From Leptothoe kymatousa TAU-MAC 1615 (GTDB taxonomy: Bacteria; Cyanobacteriota; Cyanobacteriia; Phormidesmidales; Phormidesmidaceae): a DNA stretch of 64,000 nt. The stretch covers positions 84,859 to 148,858 of the forward strand of contig NZ_JADOER010000002.1 in NCBI RefSeq assembly GCF_018739865.1. The letters are read 5' to 3'. Every line of letters begins with the position of its first letter. Within the stretch, counting starts at the first letter, position 1. Both the position numbers and the translations under genes were made by a program. Positions 47,201 to 58,100 of this stretch are shown here, piece after piece. Below the pieces are notes generated by a model. That model was not told where the DNA came from and did not search any database. It saw nothing but the letters and a program-made list of their open reading frames with translations.

Positions 47201-48917
47201 CTCGGGCCGCTTTGGGGTAACGCCTGAGTACCTGATGAGCGCGAAGCAAATTGAAATCAAGATGGCCCAAGGGGCAAAACCGGGTGAAGGGGGGCAGCTG
47301 CCTGGCCGTAAGGTGAGTGACTACATTGCCTCGCTGCGTCGTTCTAAGCCCGGTGTTACCCTGATTTCCCCACCGCCCCACCACGATATCTACTCCATTG
47401 AGGATCTGGCTCAGCTGATCTACGATCTGCATCAAATCAACCCTGGGGCAGGTGTTTCGGTGAAGCTAGTGTCTGAAATTGGTATCGGCACCATTGCCGC
47501 GGGTGTGGCTAAGGCCAATGCCGACGTGATTCAAGTCTCTGGCCACGATGGCGGTACCGGTGCTTCGCCCCTAAGTTCCATTAAGCATGCTGGGGTGCCC
47601 TGGGAATTGGGGCTGACCGAAGTGCACCGTGTGCTGCTGGAAAACCAGCTGCGGGATCGGGTGCTGCTGCGGGTAGACGGCGGTATTAAGACTGGTTGGG
47701 ATGTGATTATGGGGGCCCTGATGGGGGCGGAAGAGTATGGCTTTGGCACCATCGCCATGATTGCTGAAGGCTGTATCATGGCTCGCGTTTGCCACACTAA
47801 TAGCTGCCCCGTTGGTGTGACTACCCAGCGGGAGGAACTGCGCAAACGCTTTACGGGGATTCCTGAGCATGTGGTTAACTTCTTCCACTTTGTGGCTGAA
47901 GAAGTGCGGGCGCTGCTGGCTCATTTGGGCTATCGCTCATTGTCTGAGGTGATTGGCCGGGCCGATTTGCTAACGGCTCGGGCCGAGGCTAGTTTGGCGA
48001 AGACCCAGGGGTTGGTGCTGGATATTCTGACTCATTTGCCAGATACCCGTAGCGATCGCAGCTGGCTAAACCATGGCGATATCCACAGTAATGGCCCTGT
48101 GCTAGACGATCAGCTGTTGGCCGATGCTGAGGTTCAACGGGCCATTGGCGACCAGGGGCTGGTGGAGAAAACCATGGATGTCATCAATACCGACAGGTCG
48201 GTGGGCGCCCGCGTATCCGGTGCGATCGCTAAACAATACGGCAATACCGGTTTTGCGGGCACCTTAAACCTCACGTTCAAGGGCAGCATTGGCCAAAGCT
48301 TTGGTTCCTTTAACCTACCGGGCATGAACCTACGTCTGGTGGGCGAAGCCAATGACTATGTTGGCAAAGGCATGCACGGCGGTGAGCTGATCATTACCCC
48401 CTATGAAGGTGTGCAATACGACCCCTCTGAGAATGTGATCGTCGGGAATACTTGCCTCTATGGCGCCACCGGCGGCACCCTGTATGCGTTCGGCAAAGCC
48501 GGTGAACGCTTTGCCGTCCGCAACTCCAAAGGTGAAGCCGTCATCGAAGGCGCCGGAGACCACTGTTGTGAATATATGACCGGTGGTGTCGTGGTTTGTC
48601 TTGGCGGTGTGGGGCGTAATGTAGGCGCTGGTATGACCGGCGGCTTGGGCTATTTCCTAGACGAAAAGGGCGACTTCCCCACCCGTGTGAATCCTGAAAT
48701 TGTGAAGGTGCAGCGGGTAATCACCGATGAGGGCGCAACCCAGCTCAAAGAAATGATTGCGCGTCATGCTGAGCGTACTGGCAGTACTAAAGCGGCCCGT
48801 ATTTTGGCCGATTGGCAAACCTATTTGCCTAAGTTCTGGCAGGTGGTTCCCCCTTCCGAGGCGGAGCGTCCTGAGACCCTGGCAAGTTCCGAAACAGTCG
48901 CCGCTTCGGTGGGCTAG
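44271..48917 (+). CDS. glsF: Ferredoxin-dependent glutamate synthase
   Basis: Converts 2-oxoglutarate and glutamine to two glutamates with reduced ferredoxin, the second step of GS-GOGAT ammonium assimilation. The propeptide ends before the Ntn nucleophile Cys in [17 protein letters not shown], residue 33 from ATG 44271. It is followed by the glutaminase domain, central domain, FMN/synthase domain ([19 protein letters not shown]) with the iron-sulfur cysteines [15 protein letters not shown], and the C-terminal beta-helix ([23 protein letters not shown]). No NADPH small subunit (GltD) is adjacent, as expected for the ferredoxin type. The frame extends 17 codons upstream to ATG 44220; neither start has a good ribosome site. 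Confidence 0.96.
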   Translation: MVNNRVDNLQANQHSQGLPTLGPKSLVEERDACGVGFIADQQGRASHRLVTDALHALTCMEHRGGCCADQDSGDGAGIMTAIPWKILQRWAGDKTLKAGQVGVGMAFLPRHDDAVEIAKTAFSKVAQDAGVRVLGWRPVPVASKALGALAKEYEPRIEQVLVEADAHGDELERQLFLLRRAWVRTLEAVAGADALKSTLKEAYMCSFSSRTVVYKGMVRSEVLGQFYLDLQDSEYESAFAVYHRRFSTNTMPKWPLAHPMRLLGHNGEINTLIGNINWMMAREADLASPVWGENIQQLKPIVNADNSDSANLDNVMELLVRSGRTPAQALMMMVPEAYLNQPELLNYPEITDFYEYYSGVQEPWDGPALVVFSDGKQVGATLDRNGLRPARYAITRSGYLVVSSEAGVVDLPMEDVVEKGRLGPGQMIAIDFETHEILKNWDIKQRVAQSQPYGEWLRNHRQDISPQLFRGQPQLDGKVLLTQQTAFGYTAEDLDMIIQDMAAQGKEPTYCMGNDAPLAVLSDKPHLLYNYFKQRFAQVTNPPIDPLRERLVMSLQMQLGQRSNLLDERPSRLIKLDSPVVNDNELEMIRQGSLPTATVSTLYAVEGGPEGLKQALDSLCEQADAAVKAGAEVLILSDRIDAQGNPATLSENQTYISPLLAVGAVHHHLIGNGLRMRASLLVDTAQCWSTHHVACLIGYGASAVCPYLALESVRHWWANSRTQKFMKSGKLPVTTLNGAQANYRKAVEAGLLKILSKMGISLLSSYQGAQIFEAIGIGPELLAAGFKGSISRLGGLTLSELAQETMRFHSKAFPELTGKRLEHMGFVQARPKGEYHSNSPQMTKLLHKAVKSNQYDHYAVYKEHLQGSPVAALRDLLDFKSDRTAIAIDEVEPVADIMKRFCTGGMSLGALSREAHETLAIAMNRIGGKSNSGEGGEDTVRFAPINDVDDHGLSATLPHLKGLKPGDTACSAIKQVASGRFGVTPEYLMSAKQIEIKMAQGAKPGEGGQLPGRKVSDYIASLRRSKPGVTLISPPPHHDIYSIEDLAQLIYDLHQINPGAGVSVKLVSEIGIGTIAAGVAKANADVIQVSGHDGGTGASPLSSIKHAGVPWELGLTEVHRVLLENQLRDRVLLRVDGGIKTGWDVIMGALMGAEEYGFGTIAMIAEGCIMARVCHTNSCPVGVTTQREELRKRFTGIPEHVVNFFHFVAEEVRALLAHLGYRSLSEVIGRADLLTARAEASLAKTQGLVLDILTHLPDTRSDRSWLNHGDIHSNGPVLDDQLLADAEVQRAIGDQGLVEKTMDVINTDRSVGARVSGAIAKQYGNTGFAGTLNLTFKGSIGQSFGSFNLPGMNLRLVGEANDYVGKGMHGGELIITPYEGVQYDPSENVIVGNTCLYGATGGTLYAFGKAGERFAVRNSKGEAVIEGAGDHCCEYMTGGVVVCLGGVGRNVGAGMTGGLGYFLDEKGDFPTRVNPEIVKVQRVITDEGATQLKEMIARHAERTGSTKAARILADWQTYLPKFWQVVPPSEAERPETLASSETVAASVG

Positions 48918-48956
48918 GGCTGCTAGTGGGCCATTAACCAGGGTTTTGTAGCTTAA

Positions 48957-48991
48957 AAAGCCGTTGTCCTAGTCCTTAGGGCAGCGGCTTT
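48957..48991 (+). terminator. Terminator of glsF
   Basis: A 15-base-pair stem with two G-T pairs, 48957-48971 against 48977-48991, loop GTCCT, followed by TGGGTTTAAAT. About 40 bases after the glsF stop. It covers the most upstream start (TTG 48990) of the DUF1802 frame, which makes that start unlikely. Confidence 0.75.
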
Positions 48992-49055
48992 GGGTTTAAA
49001 TGGGTCGCTCCTCGGGATGATTTCATTTGCCATAGGACAAAATATTGGCACTACT

Positions 49056-49661
49056 ATGGGCAAATATCTTGCTGGTATATCTATGTTGTTAAGCCAAGCC
49101 CTCAAAGAATGGTCTGTTGCCGTCGATGCCCTGATGCAGGGCCAAACAATTCTTTTGTTGCGCAAAGGTGGAATTCGCGAAGTTGGTAAACAGTTTCAGG
49201 TGCCCCATCGGCATGTGTGGTTATACCCCACCTATGAACACCAAAAAAACCATTTGCTTAAATCTGATTGGGCTGAGCGGGTCACTCCCGTAGCCCCAGG
49301 CTGGCATCCCAACCAGGTGACTTTGCAGGCTTGGGCCGAGGTGGTTCATGTTTGGACCGTGGATACGTTAGACGCAGTGAATGCCCTGTTGCCATTTCAC
49401 ATTTGGAATGATCAGTTTGTGGCAGAACGCTTTCGTTGGCAGCCCACCCAGCCCCTGCACTTACTTTTGTTGCGGACATATCGTTTAATGGCGCCTATTT
49501 CCATGGACTGGCAATCCAGCTACGGGGGCTGTCGTTCTTGGCTCACATTAGAAAATGCCCTAGAAACCATGCCATCAACCCCGGTATTGGACGACTCCAT
49601 GTTTACCCAGGCCGTGCAGCAAATTCAGCGCCAGCTGCCAGATATTTCCCTTGGTTTATAG
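49056..49661 (+). CDS. DUF1802 family protein
   Basis: Cyanobacterial family DUF1802: LLSQALKEWSVAVDALMQGQTILLLRKGGIRE, PHRHVWLYPTYEHQKNHLLK, VHVWTVDTLDAVNALLPFHIWND. Function unknown; a small beta-strand core and helical C-terminus. The open frame reaches 48990, but that lies inside the terminator. ATG at 49056 (MGKYLAG) or 49083 (MLLSQALKEW) are more likely; I give 49056. Plus strand after glsF, with its own promoter likely. Confidence 0.8.
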   Translation: MGKYLAGISMLLSQALKEWSVAVDALMQGQTILLLRKGGIREVGKQFQVPHRHVWLYPTYEHQKNHLLKSDWAERVTPVAPGWHPNQVTLQAWAEVVHVWTVDTLDAVNALLPFHIWNDQFVAERFRWQPTQPLHLLLLRTYRLMAPISMDWQSSYGGCRSWLTLENALETMPSTPVLDDSMFTQAVQQIQRQLPDISLGL

Positions 49662-49868
49662 CTGGGGAAATATATCAAAGATATTTAAAGCTTCCATTGC
49701 GAATGATGTCGATTCAGTCATGTTCGCCTATGTTTTGAAACCCTTGTTCACGTAGCGGGTTGCAACTCTAAAGGAAAACCGATGATCCCCATGTACTAGA
49801 CTGAATCAGCCATAAACAGGTACAAGCTGCTCGCCGATTGAAGCAGTCATTTTGTACACCTTCTATGA

Positions 49869-50945
<1,077 letters not shown>

Positions 50946-50972
50946 GAAACAGGCTTAACTGACGTCATAAAA

Positions 50973-51006
50973 AATATGGGGGCGTTGTAGTCAACGCCCC
51001 CATATT
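50973..51006 (+). terminator. Terminator between convergent gap1 and psb32
   Basis: A 15-base-pair perfect stem (50973-50987 / 50992-51006) with a tetraloop TAGT, very GC-rich in its centre (GGGGGCG), A-rich before and T-containing after on both strands. It can stop transcripts from both convergent genes. Confidence 0.85.
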
Positions 51007-51045
51007 CTTGTTCTGTGGAAAATATTTCTGTTTTAGTGCTGTGTG

Positions 51046-51756
51046 CTAGCCTCCCATGGACTGGTACCAGTAATAGGTGGCCATGGGAATAACGGTGGAT
51101 AAAATCAATAGGACAACAACAATCCAGGTGGAACTGGTGCGGTTCGCTTCCGTTTCTTCGGCAGTGGCGAAGGTGCCTTCTACGTTGATGGTTTCTGCGA
51201 TGATGGGGGGGCCTGGGTCTGCCTCGCCAGCTAGCACTGCTGCGAGGCGAGTGGTGGCGTCGTCAAAGGCACGGTTGTAGCTATTGCTTTTGATCAGTGG
51301 CGCTTTCATGGTTTCTTCGGTGATGCTCTCAGCGATGTCACTGGAGAGTAACGCCGCCGTTTCTTCGCCTGATTTGAGGCCGATAGTATTGGTGACATCA
51401 TCTAGAACAACGACTGTCTGGTTGGCACCCGCTTCTGGTGTGGGAAACCAACGGGCGAATAGCTGTTCGGCAAAGCTCTGGGCTGTTTCGCCATAGTCTA
51501 GGCGATGGATGGTAACGTAGCGAACTTCTTGGCCGGTGGCTGCGGCTAGCTTTTGGAGATCTTTGTTGAGGTTGCTTTCGTTTAACCGGGTGATTTGGTT
51601 AGCGTCATCTAAAACCCAGTTTTCACTATTGGGTGTGATGGGCATGTCGTACACACCGGTAGCGTTCGCAGGGGGCGTGATGATGAGATTGATAGTTAGT
51701 GCGATCGCAACCGCAACAATCCAGCGGCAGCGATGAAAGATCGAACTCAGGCGCAT
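51046..51756 (-). CDS. psb32: Photosystem II repair protein Psb32 (TPM domain)
   Basis: Membrane-associated TPM-domain protein that in Synechocystis protects photosystem II from photodamage and speeds its repair. A signal peptide ends at PPANA; the TPM domain starts VYDMPITPNSENWVLDDANQITRLNE and includes VRYVTIHRLDYGETAQSFAEQLFARWFP and TVVVLDDVTNTIGLKSGEE. A C-terminal transmembrane helix (WIVVVLLILSTVIPMATYYW) anchors it. 236 residues fits the family. Confidence 0.92.
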   Translation of the reverse strand: MRLSSIFHRCRWIVAVAIALTINLIITPPANATGVYDMPITPNSENWVLDDANQITRLNESNLNKDLQKLAAATGQEVRYVTIHRLDYGETAQSFAEQLFARWFPTPEAGANQTVVVLDDVTNTIGLKSGEETAALLSSDIAESITEETMKAPLIKSNSYNRAFDDATTRLAAVLAGEADPGPPIIAETINVEGTFATAEETEANRTSSTWIVVVLLILSTVIPMATYYWYQSMGG

Positions 51757-51872
51757 GATGTTTCAAGAAGCAGCAATTGAGTAGCCAAAAAGCCACCCAC
51801 ATTGATTACTATAAATGACTTAATGCCCCGACTATCTATCGAGTCGTCTTTCTGCGGCCGATTTAACGGAAA

Positions 51873-51900
51873 AACGACATCGTTGCGAAGCGATGCCGTT
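51873..51900 (-). terminator. Probable terminator of the small gene at 51964
   Basis: AACGACATCG (51873-51882) pairs with CGATGCCGTT (51891-51900) with one mismatch; on the minus strand a run of five T follows. It lies about 65 bases after the stop of the small upstream gene. Confidence 0.6.
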
Positions 51901-51963
51901 CCATAATCGTTTTCATTCGTAGTTTGCTAAGCCAGGGTTTACTCCGAGGGGGCGAAGGGTAAA

Positions 51964-52203
51964 CTATGCACGCATAATAGGCACGATGCAACCATCGGCA
52001 ATGGCACTGTCTAAAATAGCGAGCTGACGCTCCTCGGCATTGGTGAGTTGAGGCTTAACTCGATATGTTTTAATGGCAGCTGCAACACCTGGGGACAATT
52101 CTCTGTGGGTTAAGGCAATACGCACCAAACCTTCTAGATTTTTACCAGTGAATTGATTGGTGTTAAACATGTTGTCGGTTTTGCGAGTGACTACTTGGTA
52201 CAT
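51964..52203 (-). CDS. Small conserved-looking protein of unknown function
   Basis: About 79 residues from ATG 52203 (MYQVVTRKTDN), or 68 from ATG 52170 (MFNTNQFTGKN). The C-terminal part LEGLVRIALTHRELSPGVAAAIKTYR and NAEERQLAILDSAIADGCIVPI looks like a compact helical domain. The frame extends to 52359, but the first 50 residues are irregular and overlap the purN intergenic space. I do not recognise the family. It follows purN on the same strand and ends with its own terminator. Confidence 0.6.
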   Translation of the reverse strand: MYQVVTRKTDNMFNTNQFTGKNLEGLVRIALTHRELSPGVAAAIKTYRVKPQLTNAEERQLAILDSAIADGCIVPIMRA

Positions 52204-52377
52204 TCGCGTTTCATGGACCGACTTCCGGATTAAATGTTGAGAAAAACAGACAAGATTGGGCGTAGATAGATACTGAGAAGCGTGAGTGAACGCGGTATCA
52301 AAATTGACAAAAATAGGTGCTTGGCATTGCTGAGCCTTGGGGTGATTGCATCTGCGCAAGGTCGATGGATCGCACCA

Positions 52378-53064
52378 TTAGCAGAGTGGTTCCCCGGCCA
52401 AATCAGCAACGGCATTTTTTCGGCTGTCGCCATGGGCGGCGAGGGCGATCGCAGCAGGATAAATGTGATGCTCTTGCACTTGAATCCTGGCCTGGAGCTG
52501 CTCGACGGTGTCCCCCGCTAAAACCGGCACTGCGGCTTGCATGATGATCGGACCACTGTCCACGGCCAGTTCGACGTGGTGCACGGTGCACCCTGCCAGG
52601 GTGACGCCAGCATCCAGCGCCTGTTGCACGGCATGTAGCCCCGGAAAGCTGGGTAATAAACTGGGGTGAATATTGAGCACACGGTCAGGAAAGGCGTCGA
52701 TCAGCTGTTGGGTCACCCGCCGCATCCAGCCAGCCATGGCCACCCAGGTAACATCGTGTTGATTCAACGTGCGGATAATGGCTTGGTCTAACGCTTCTCG
52801 AGATGTAAACTCGCGGTGGTTAAGCAAAACCCTAGGGATTTGCCAGCGTTCAGCTCGTTCCATGACCTTTGCCCCAGGATTATTGCAGATCACGACATTG
52901 ACCTGGGCCTTTAGGGCGGAACGTTCAATGGCCGTCATGATCGCTTCGAAATTGCTACCGTTGCCAGATGCCAGGACACCTAGACTGAGCGGGGGATAGT
53001 CAAGGTTTTCCCAATTGGTGGCAGGGGCAAGCAAAGTAGTTGTGGGGCTGGCGTTGGGACCCAT
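52378..53064 (-). CDS. purN: Phosphoribosylglycinamide formyltransferase (GAR transformylase)
   Basis: Transfers formyl from 10-formyltetrahydrofolate to GAR in purine synthesis. Core start LGVLASGNGSNFEAIM, then ICNNPGAKVMERA, the active-site NIHPSLLPSFPGLHAVQQAL with the catalytic Asn-His, and the downstream Asp in VDSGPIIMQAAVPV. The mature-like part begins near residue 30, so there is an N-terminal extension. ATG 53064 is preferred to TTG 53082. Confidence 0.95.
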   Translation of the reverse strand: MGPNASPTTTLLAPATNWENLDYPPLSLGVLASGNGSNFEAIMTAIERSALKAQVNVVICNNPGAKVMERAERWQIPRVLLNHREFTSREALDQAIIRTLNQHDVTWVAMAGWMRRVTQQLIDAFPDRVLNIHPSLLPSFPGLHAVQQALDAGVTLAGCTVHHVELAVDSGPIIMQAAVPVLAGDTVEQLQARIQVQEHHIYPAAIALAAHGDSRKNAVADLAGEPLC

Positions 53065-53225
53065 GGGCTGCACAATAAACAAACTTTAGAATTGTACAGG
53101 GGACGGGCTAAAAGACTGGGTTAGAGTTGGTCGAAGCTATTAAAATTTAAGTAGTTCCACGGAATCTGGCCGTAAAAATACGTGGGGTGATACACTGTTA
53201 ACCTTTTCGGGAAAACCAGGGCATA

Positions 53226-54947
53226 GTGGAGAAAGCCCATCACTATCACTCTTGTTCCCCAACCATGAGTCCACCCATTGCTGCCCGTAATATTCATGAG
53301 TCTATCGATGTAATTACTAGGTCGCTTAATGCGGTGGCGGCGCCAATCTATGTGAAGGGGCAAGACCATAGATGGTTGTTTGCTAATGTGGCCTGCTGTC
53401 AGCTATTGAATAGTTCCCTGGAGCAGTTGGTGGGATGTTTAGACCAAGATGTGCCAGCGTTGGTAGATGCAGGCACATTGGGGGCTCAGGACGAGGGCTT
53501 TTTTCAATCGGGAGAAACCCCTGATCCACAGCCCATAACCATTGCTACAGCCTCTGGTCGGCACCAGGTAACCTGTTCGCGTACCAGGTTAGAGACGGCT
53601 AGCGGGCCGATTTTGATCAATACCTTGCAGGTGGTGGGCGAACTGGCCCAGGTGCGGCAAACCAACTATGAACTGCGTCAACAATTAGAAGAGCGCAACG
53701 GTGCCCTAGAGAAGTTAATTGAGTTTGAAGCGACACTCAAACGGATTACGGACCGAGTGCGAGATAGCTTGGATGAAAAACAAATTTTGCAGACGGCGGT
53801 CCAGGAAATTACAGAGGCTTTGAATGTACGTGGTTCTAATACGTCCCTGTACGATCTAGAGCAGGGCACCTCCACCATTTACTACGAGTTCACCACCTTG
53901 CCGTCCGACCGTGGCCGTGTGTCTCAAATGGAGGCTTTTCCTGAGGTTTATCATCAGCTGCTAGAAGGGCAATATCTACAGTTTTGCTCCATTGCCCCCA
54001 ACCCAGTACGGGGCTTGGTGTCCATGCTAGCGTGCTCAATTTTTGATGATCGCGGTGTGCTGGGCGACCTGTGGTTGATTAATGATAAGGACCATGGCTT
54101 TAGCGAGTATGAAATTCGGCTAGTGCAGCAGGTGGCGAACCAATGTGCGATCGCTATCCGCCAAGCCCGGCTGTACCAAGAATCCCAGTCCCAGGTGCGG
54201 GAGCTAGAGCAGGTCAATAACCTGAAGGACGACTTTTTGAGCACCGTCTCCCACGAATTGCGCACACCGGTCACCAGTATGCGGGTGGCGCTGCAGCTAT
54301 TGGGCGTAACCCTGAGCCAAGAACTCGGCATGGAGCAGGAACTCACCAGCCCCGATGCCCAACAAAGTCGCATCGCCCGCTACTATCGCATCCTCAAAGA
54401 AGAATGTGAGCGAGAAATTAGTTTAATTAACGACCTGCTAGATCTGCAGCGTCTGGATGTGGGTAACCACGACTTAGCATTGCAAACCATTCAACTGGAT
54501 GAATGGCTACCGGCCCTAGTCAATAGTTTTCAAGAACGGGCCACCAGCCGACAGCAGCAGCTCGAAATTGTGTTGAATGACAATCTGTCGGTGATACGGT
54601 CAGATTTGTCTAGCCTCGATCGCATTTGGGCGGAACTGTTGAATAATGCCTGCAAATATACTCCCCCAGGTGGACAAATCACCCTATCTGTTTTGCCGGG
54701 GCAGGAGGATATGGCCAAATTTGATCTGATCAATACCGGTGTGGAAATCCCCCAGGATGAATTGCCACGCATTTTTGATAAGTTTTATCGCGTACCCAGT
54801 GCCGACCCTTGGAAGCAAGGGGGGACTGGGTTGGGCTTAGCCCTAGTGCAAAAGCTGGTGCAGCATATTGGTGGTGTAATTAACGTAGAGAGTGGTAACA
54901 ACCAGACCTGCTTTACCATTGAACTACCGCTATCTTTAGAAAAGTGA
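53226..54947 (+). CDS. Sensor histidine kinase (PAS-GAF-HisKA-HATPase)
   Basis: 573-residue soluble kinase. A PAS-like domain at about 25-125 (NAVAAPIYVKGQDHRWLFAN), a coiled coil around 135-160, a GAF domain at about 165-325 that follows RVRDSLDEKQILQTAVQEI, then HisKA with the phospho-accepting histidine in FLSTVSHELRTPV (about 343) and HATPase with ELLNNACKYTPPGG, IFDKFYRVPS and GGTGLGLALVQ. No response regulator is adjacent, so it is an orphan. GTG 53226 has AGGG a few bases upstream; ATG 53265 is an alternative. DUF2301 starts 15 bases after its stop. Confidence 0.88.
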   Translation: MEKAHHYHSCSPTMSPPIAARNIHESIDVITRSLNAVAAPIYVKGQDHRWLFANVACCQLLNSSLEQLVGCLDQDVPALVDAGTLGAQDEGFFQSGETPDPQPITIATASGRHQVTCSRTRLETASGPILINTLQVVGELAQVRQTNYELRQQLEERNGALEKLIEFEATLKRITDRVRDSLDEKQILQTAVQEITEALNVRGSNTSLYDLEQGTSTIYYEFTTLPSDRGRVSQMEAFPEVYHQLLEGQYLQFCSIAPNPVRGLVSMLACSIFDDRGVLGDLWLINDKDHGFSEYEIRLVQQVANQCAIAIRQARLYQESQSQVRELEQVNNLKDDFLSTVSHELRTPVTSMRVALQLLGVTLSQELGMEQELTSPDAQQSRIARYYRILKEECEREISLINDLLDLQRLDVGNHDLALQTIQLDEWLPALVNSFQERATSRQQQLEIVLNDNLSVIRSDLSSLDRIWAELLNNACKYTPPGGQITLSVLPGQEDMAKFDLINTGVEIPQDELPRIFDKFYRVPSADPWKQGGTGLGLALVQKLVQHIGGVINVESGNNQTCFTIELPLSLEK

Positions 54948-54962
54948 TGAGGTTGGGAGATC

Positions 54963-55622
54963 ATGGTAGTGACAGCACAGGTGCCCTTGCCAGAAGCCTA
55001 TGAAGGGCAGTTTGGCACGTTTGTAATTACCCCCGAAGATCGGCGGGAGGTGGTTATCTATCGCAGTGGTTTGGGCATTGCGGCCTTGAGTTTTGCGTTG
55101 GGGGTAACCCTGTTGGGAGTCTTCGGCCCCACCCCTGCCATCCTTTGGACTATTTCTGGTTTGTATGGCTTGCTGTGGGCGGGCTTGGGCATTAGCCTTT
55201 GGTATATCCACATTTACCTGCGGCCACTGCACCTGGCGCTACAAGTTTTTTGGGCGATTGGTGGTTTGGCTAGCCTGGGGCTGGCGGTGGCGTTGCCTGG
55301 TCCCTTGGCATTGACCATCTATCAATACCCCTTATCCATCTTGGGCATAGGGTTTACCTTTGCGGCACTCACCGGCATCTTCTTCAAAGAAGCCTTTTGC
55401 TTTAATCGATTAGAAACTAAATTTCTCACCTTTTTGGTGCCAGCCTTTTTGTTGACCCATATGGTAGGGGCGCTGCCCATCGGTCTGGGCCGTCAGCTTT
55501 TGGGAGTTTGGGCAATTTTGTTTGGGGTGTTTGCGTTGCGCAAAGTTATTCAACCCATCCCGCCAGATATTGGCGATAAAAGTGTTTTTGACTATCTAAA
55601 GCAGCAGCGAGCGGACGTTTGA
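54963..55622 (+). CDS. DUF2301 integral membrane protein
   Basis: 219 residues with about seven hydrophobic helices. Cyanobacterial DUF2301 family: YEGQFGTFVITPEDRREVVIYRSGLG before the first helix, IFFKEAFCFNRLETKFLTFLVPAFLLTHM in the second half. Function unknown. Close spacing behind the kinase suggests one transcript, possibly with the kinase sensing something handled by this membrane protein. The stop codon lies in the first unit of a 14-base tandem repeat. Confidence 0.85.
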   Translation: MVVTAQVPLPEAYEGQFGTFVITPEDRREVVIYRSGLGIAALSFALGVTLLGVFGPTPAILWTISGLYGLLWAGLGISLWYIHIYLRPLHLALQVFWAIGGLASLGLAVALPGPLALTIYQYPLSILGIGFTFAALTGIFFKEAFCFNRLETKFLTFLVPAFLLTHMVGALPIGLGRQLLGVWAILFGVFALRKVIQPIPPDIGDKSVFDYLKQQRADV

Positions 55623-55648
55623 CGGCGGACGTTTGACGGCGGACGTCT
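55611..55648. repeat. 14-bp tandem repeat, about 2.7 units, across the DUF2301 stop
   Basis: GCGGACGTTTGACG occurs at 55611 and 55625, and a partial third unit with a T-to-C change starts at 55639. The first unit contains the TGA stop, so the repeat is frame-changing (14 is not a multiple of 3) but falls after the stop. It looks like slippage. Confidence 0.85.
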
Positions 55649-55737
55649 ACGCCTTTGTTCCTAATTCCGAACGCTTATCTCCGAATTCTGGCGTTGCCTG
55701 GGCATCCTAAGGCCGTTGGACTGAGGGGGAATTCGGC

Positions 55738-56895
55738 TTGGAACGGGCATATTGGCTGGCTTGGTCGCAAATTAAAGATGTAGGGCCCATTTTAATCAAG
55801 CGGCTGCATGAATACTTCGGTTCTCTGGATCTGGCCTGGCAGGCAGATGCCGCGAGTTTGCTCAGCGTTGATGGCATTGGGCTAGTGACAGCGGATCAGA
55901 TTGTCCGGCTGCGATCGCGACTAAAACCACAGCAGCTACTCGAGCAGCACGAAGCCCAATACCCCCAATTTTGGACCCCGGCCGATCCAGACTACCCCAG
56001 GTTGCTTTGGGAAATCCCCGATCCACCACCGGTGCTTTACTACCGAGGACCCTGGCGGCCCAATCAGGCACCCTCCGCCATGACCGTCGGCATTGTCGGC
56101 ACTCGGCGGCCCAGTCCCTATGGTCGACGCTGGACCCAACGATTAAGTCGTTGCCTGAGTCAGCGGCAGGTGGTTGTCGTTTCAGGTCTGGCTGCGGGCA
56201 TTGATGCCTATGCTCACCAAAGCTGCCTAGATAGCGACGGTCAAACCATCGCCGTATTGGGCACCGGGGTGGACGTCATCTATCCCCGCAATAATGATCA
56301 GCTATACCAGCGCATTGAAGAAACGGGGCTCATTGTGAGCGAATATCCCGATGGCACCCCTCCCGATCGCGGCCATTTCCCTCGCCGTAATCGGATTATT
56401 GCCGGCCTCAGTGATGCCATCTTAGTGACCGAAGCCCCAGAACGATCGGGGGCGCTGATCACGGCCTATTTAGCCAATGACTATGGTCGTCATGTGTATG
56501 CCTTGCCCGCCGGTTTGGATAATCCGACCGCCCGTGGGTGCCTAAACTTAATCAATACGGGGGCGGCCATGGTGATGGGAGAGACTCATTTCGTCACCGA
56601 TCTAATCAATACGATTGGGGCCACAGTTTCCCACCATGAACGCGCTCCAGACGCTTCCTCGGCTACCCCTGACGTAGAAGAGACAGCCCAAAAACAAGAG
56701 GTGGCGGCCATTGAGGTTGAATTGGAAGCACCGCTCAAACAGCTATTAGCCCAGGTGCCAGATGTACCCACCAGCTTGGACAAATTAGTAGAGGCCACCC
56801 AGCAAGACACCAGTGTCTTGCTAAGTGGCCTTTTACAGTTAGAACTAGCGGGGGTGGTGACCCAGTTGCCCGGTGGCCAATATCAACGAACCTAA
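55738..56895 (+). CDS. dprA: DNA processing protein DprA
   Basis: Loads RecA on incoming single-stranded DNA in natural transformation. An N-terminal helical SAM-like region (VGPILIKRLHEYFGSLDLAW) precedes the Rossmann domain with VGTRRPSPYGRRWTQ, SGLAAGIDAYAHQ, AVLGTGVDVIYPRNN and RNRIIAGLSDAILVTEAPERSGALITA. The C-terminal winged-helix (DMLVE-type) domain is present (LDKLVEATQQDTSVLLSGLLQLELAG). TTG start at 55738; no better start is visible. Confidence 0.93.
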   Translation: MERAYWLAWSQIKDVGPILIKRLHEYFGSLDLAWQADAASLLSVDGIGLVTADQIVRLRSRLKPQQLLEQHEAQYPQFWTPADPDYPRLLWEIPDPPPVLYYRGPWRPNQAPSAMTVGIVGTRRPSPYGRRWTQRLSRCLSQRQVVVVSGLAAGIDAYAHQSCLDSDGQTIAVLGTGVDVIYPRNNDQLYQRIEETGLIVSEYPDGTPPDRGHFPRRNRIIAGLSDAILVTEAPERSGALITAYLANDYGRHVYALPAGLDNPTARGCLNLINTGAAMVMGETHFVTDLINTIGATVSHHERAPDASSATPDVEETAQKQEVAAIEVELEAPLKQLLAQVPDVPTSLDKLVEATQQDTSVLLSGLLQLELAGVVTQLPGGQYQRT

Positions 56896-56910
56896 CGCAA
56901 TGAAAGATTG

Positions 56911-57510
56911 TTAGTAAGATATTTCGTACCCTGTGTAGGTAATCTCGTGGTTATCTGCTGGAAAATCGGATGGATTTTCTAACGGATCAAAATTGTCCAC
57001 GAAAAATTCCACAGTCAAATCACCCAGTTCGATCATGTCTCCATCTCGCAGGGGCTGTCGTTTTTGTGGGCTTAAACGACGGCGATTGACATAGGTGCCT
57101 GTTTGACTGCCCACGTCAGCGATAAAAAATCCGGCGTCAGGGGTATACCGAATGACAGCATGACAAGGAGCAACGGCGGCATCTTCCAGCGGAAGTGCAC
57201 AGGTGAGCGATTTTCCCAAGAGCCAACATGCGCCTGCTTGGGTGAGGTTCAAAGTATCAGAACTGCCTGTATTAGAAACTAAAAATACAGAAGAATTAGC
57301 AATGATAGCTTGAACATAAAAAGGAGTAACTTGACAGCGATTTTTAGCTGTTAATAGTGAATCAATGATTGAATTTGCAGTATCAAAATCGTTTTTTATA
57401 TTTTGAAAAAAAGCATCCCAAGGGAGTGATAATGCATTGATGATGTCTGCATCAATAGACATTTTCTGAACTTCTGGGTTGCTAGGACGGAAAGCTCTAA
57501 GCGTTGACAT
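56911..57510 (-). CDS. FHA-domain protein
   Basis: About 199 residues. The N-terminal 95 residues are helical without a recognised domain (DADIINALSLPWDAFFQNIKND); the FHA domain covers roughly residues 95-185 (LLGKSLTCALPLEDAAVAPCHAVIRY, DVGSQTGTYVNRRRLSP, RDGDMIELGDLTVEFFV). FHA binds phosphothreonine peptides. The usual RS-H-S pattern is altered (CHAVI), so the phospho-binding is uncertain. No Ser/Thr kinase lies nearby. ATG 57510. Confidence 0.82.
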   Translation of the reverse strand: MSTLRAFRPSNPEVQKMSIDADIINALSLPWDAFFQNIKNDFDTANSIIDSLLTAKNRCQVTPFYVQAIIANSSVFLVSNTGSSDTLNLTQAGACWLLGKSLTCALPLEDAAVAPCHAVIRYTPDAGFFIADVGSQTGTYVNRRRLSPQKRQPLRDGDMIELGDLTVEFFVDNFDPLENPSDFPADNHEITYTGYEISY

Positions 57511-58100
57511 GGACAATGACGAAACAACTTAACAGCAACAGGCTATAAGTGCGGTCGATTGTCACCCTAATTCACTAGATTCACAGGTAGTTGCTCAGTA
57601 TTTCAGGAAGGGGACACTCAGTAAGATCGTAAAATTTTAGATAATTACGTGATACAAACCCTGCTTCCCACTGGCGTGATCTCTGCTGTTTAAGATCAAG
57701 AAACCGTTTGGAAAATCTTTGTATTAACGGTAGTTGGCTTGATGCTAATCCCTAATAAATTTAGATATTTTCTACGAATGTTGAGCAATCTAGGTAGGAT
57801 GTGAATCTATCCAAGGTAGTGCGGTATTTATATCTTTTTTATTAAAGCTTGCTTGTTCAAAATCAGTGATTAGGTGAATTGCCTTTTATCGAAGCTTTAA
57901 AAGCCGTGAGTAAATATTAAAATCGCCCAAGGTTGGTAACCGATATCCTGAATCCTTAAAGCAGGACCCACAGGTGTTTCAGTGCCTTTGAGGGTAGACG
58001 GCTCAGAAATTAGCACAGCCCCATTGCCGTTGTCATGATGGAATTTAGAGCAGTTGTAGTTTTAAGTATTCGTTAAGCTGCTGGTTGGAGAATTTATCCG
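57511..58100. other. Intergenic region before the acyltransferase
   Basis: 590 bases, divergent between the FHA gene and the acyltransferase. AT-rich around 57780-57930. I see no credible gene, RNA or strong hairpin; the promoters of both genes are expected here. Confidence 0.45.
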
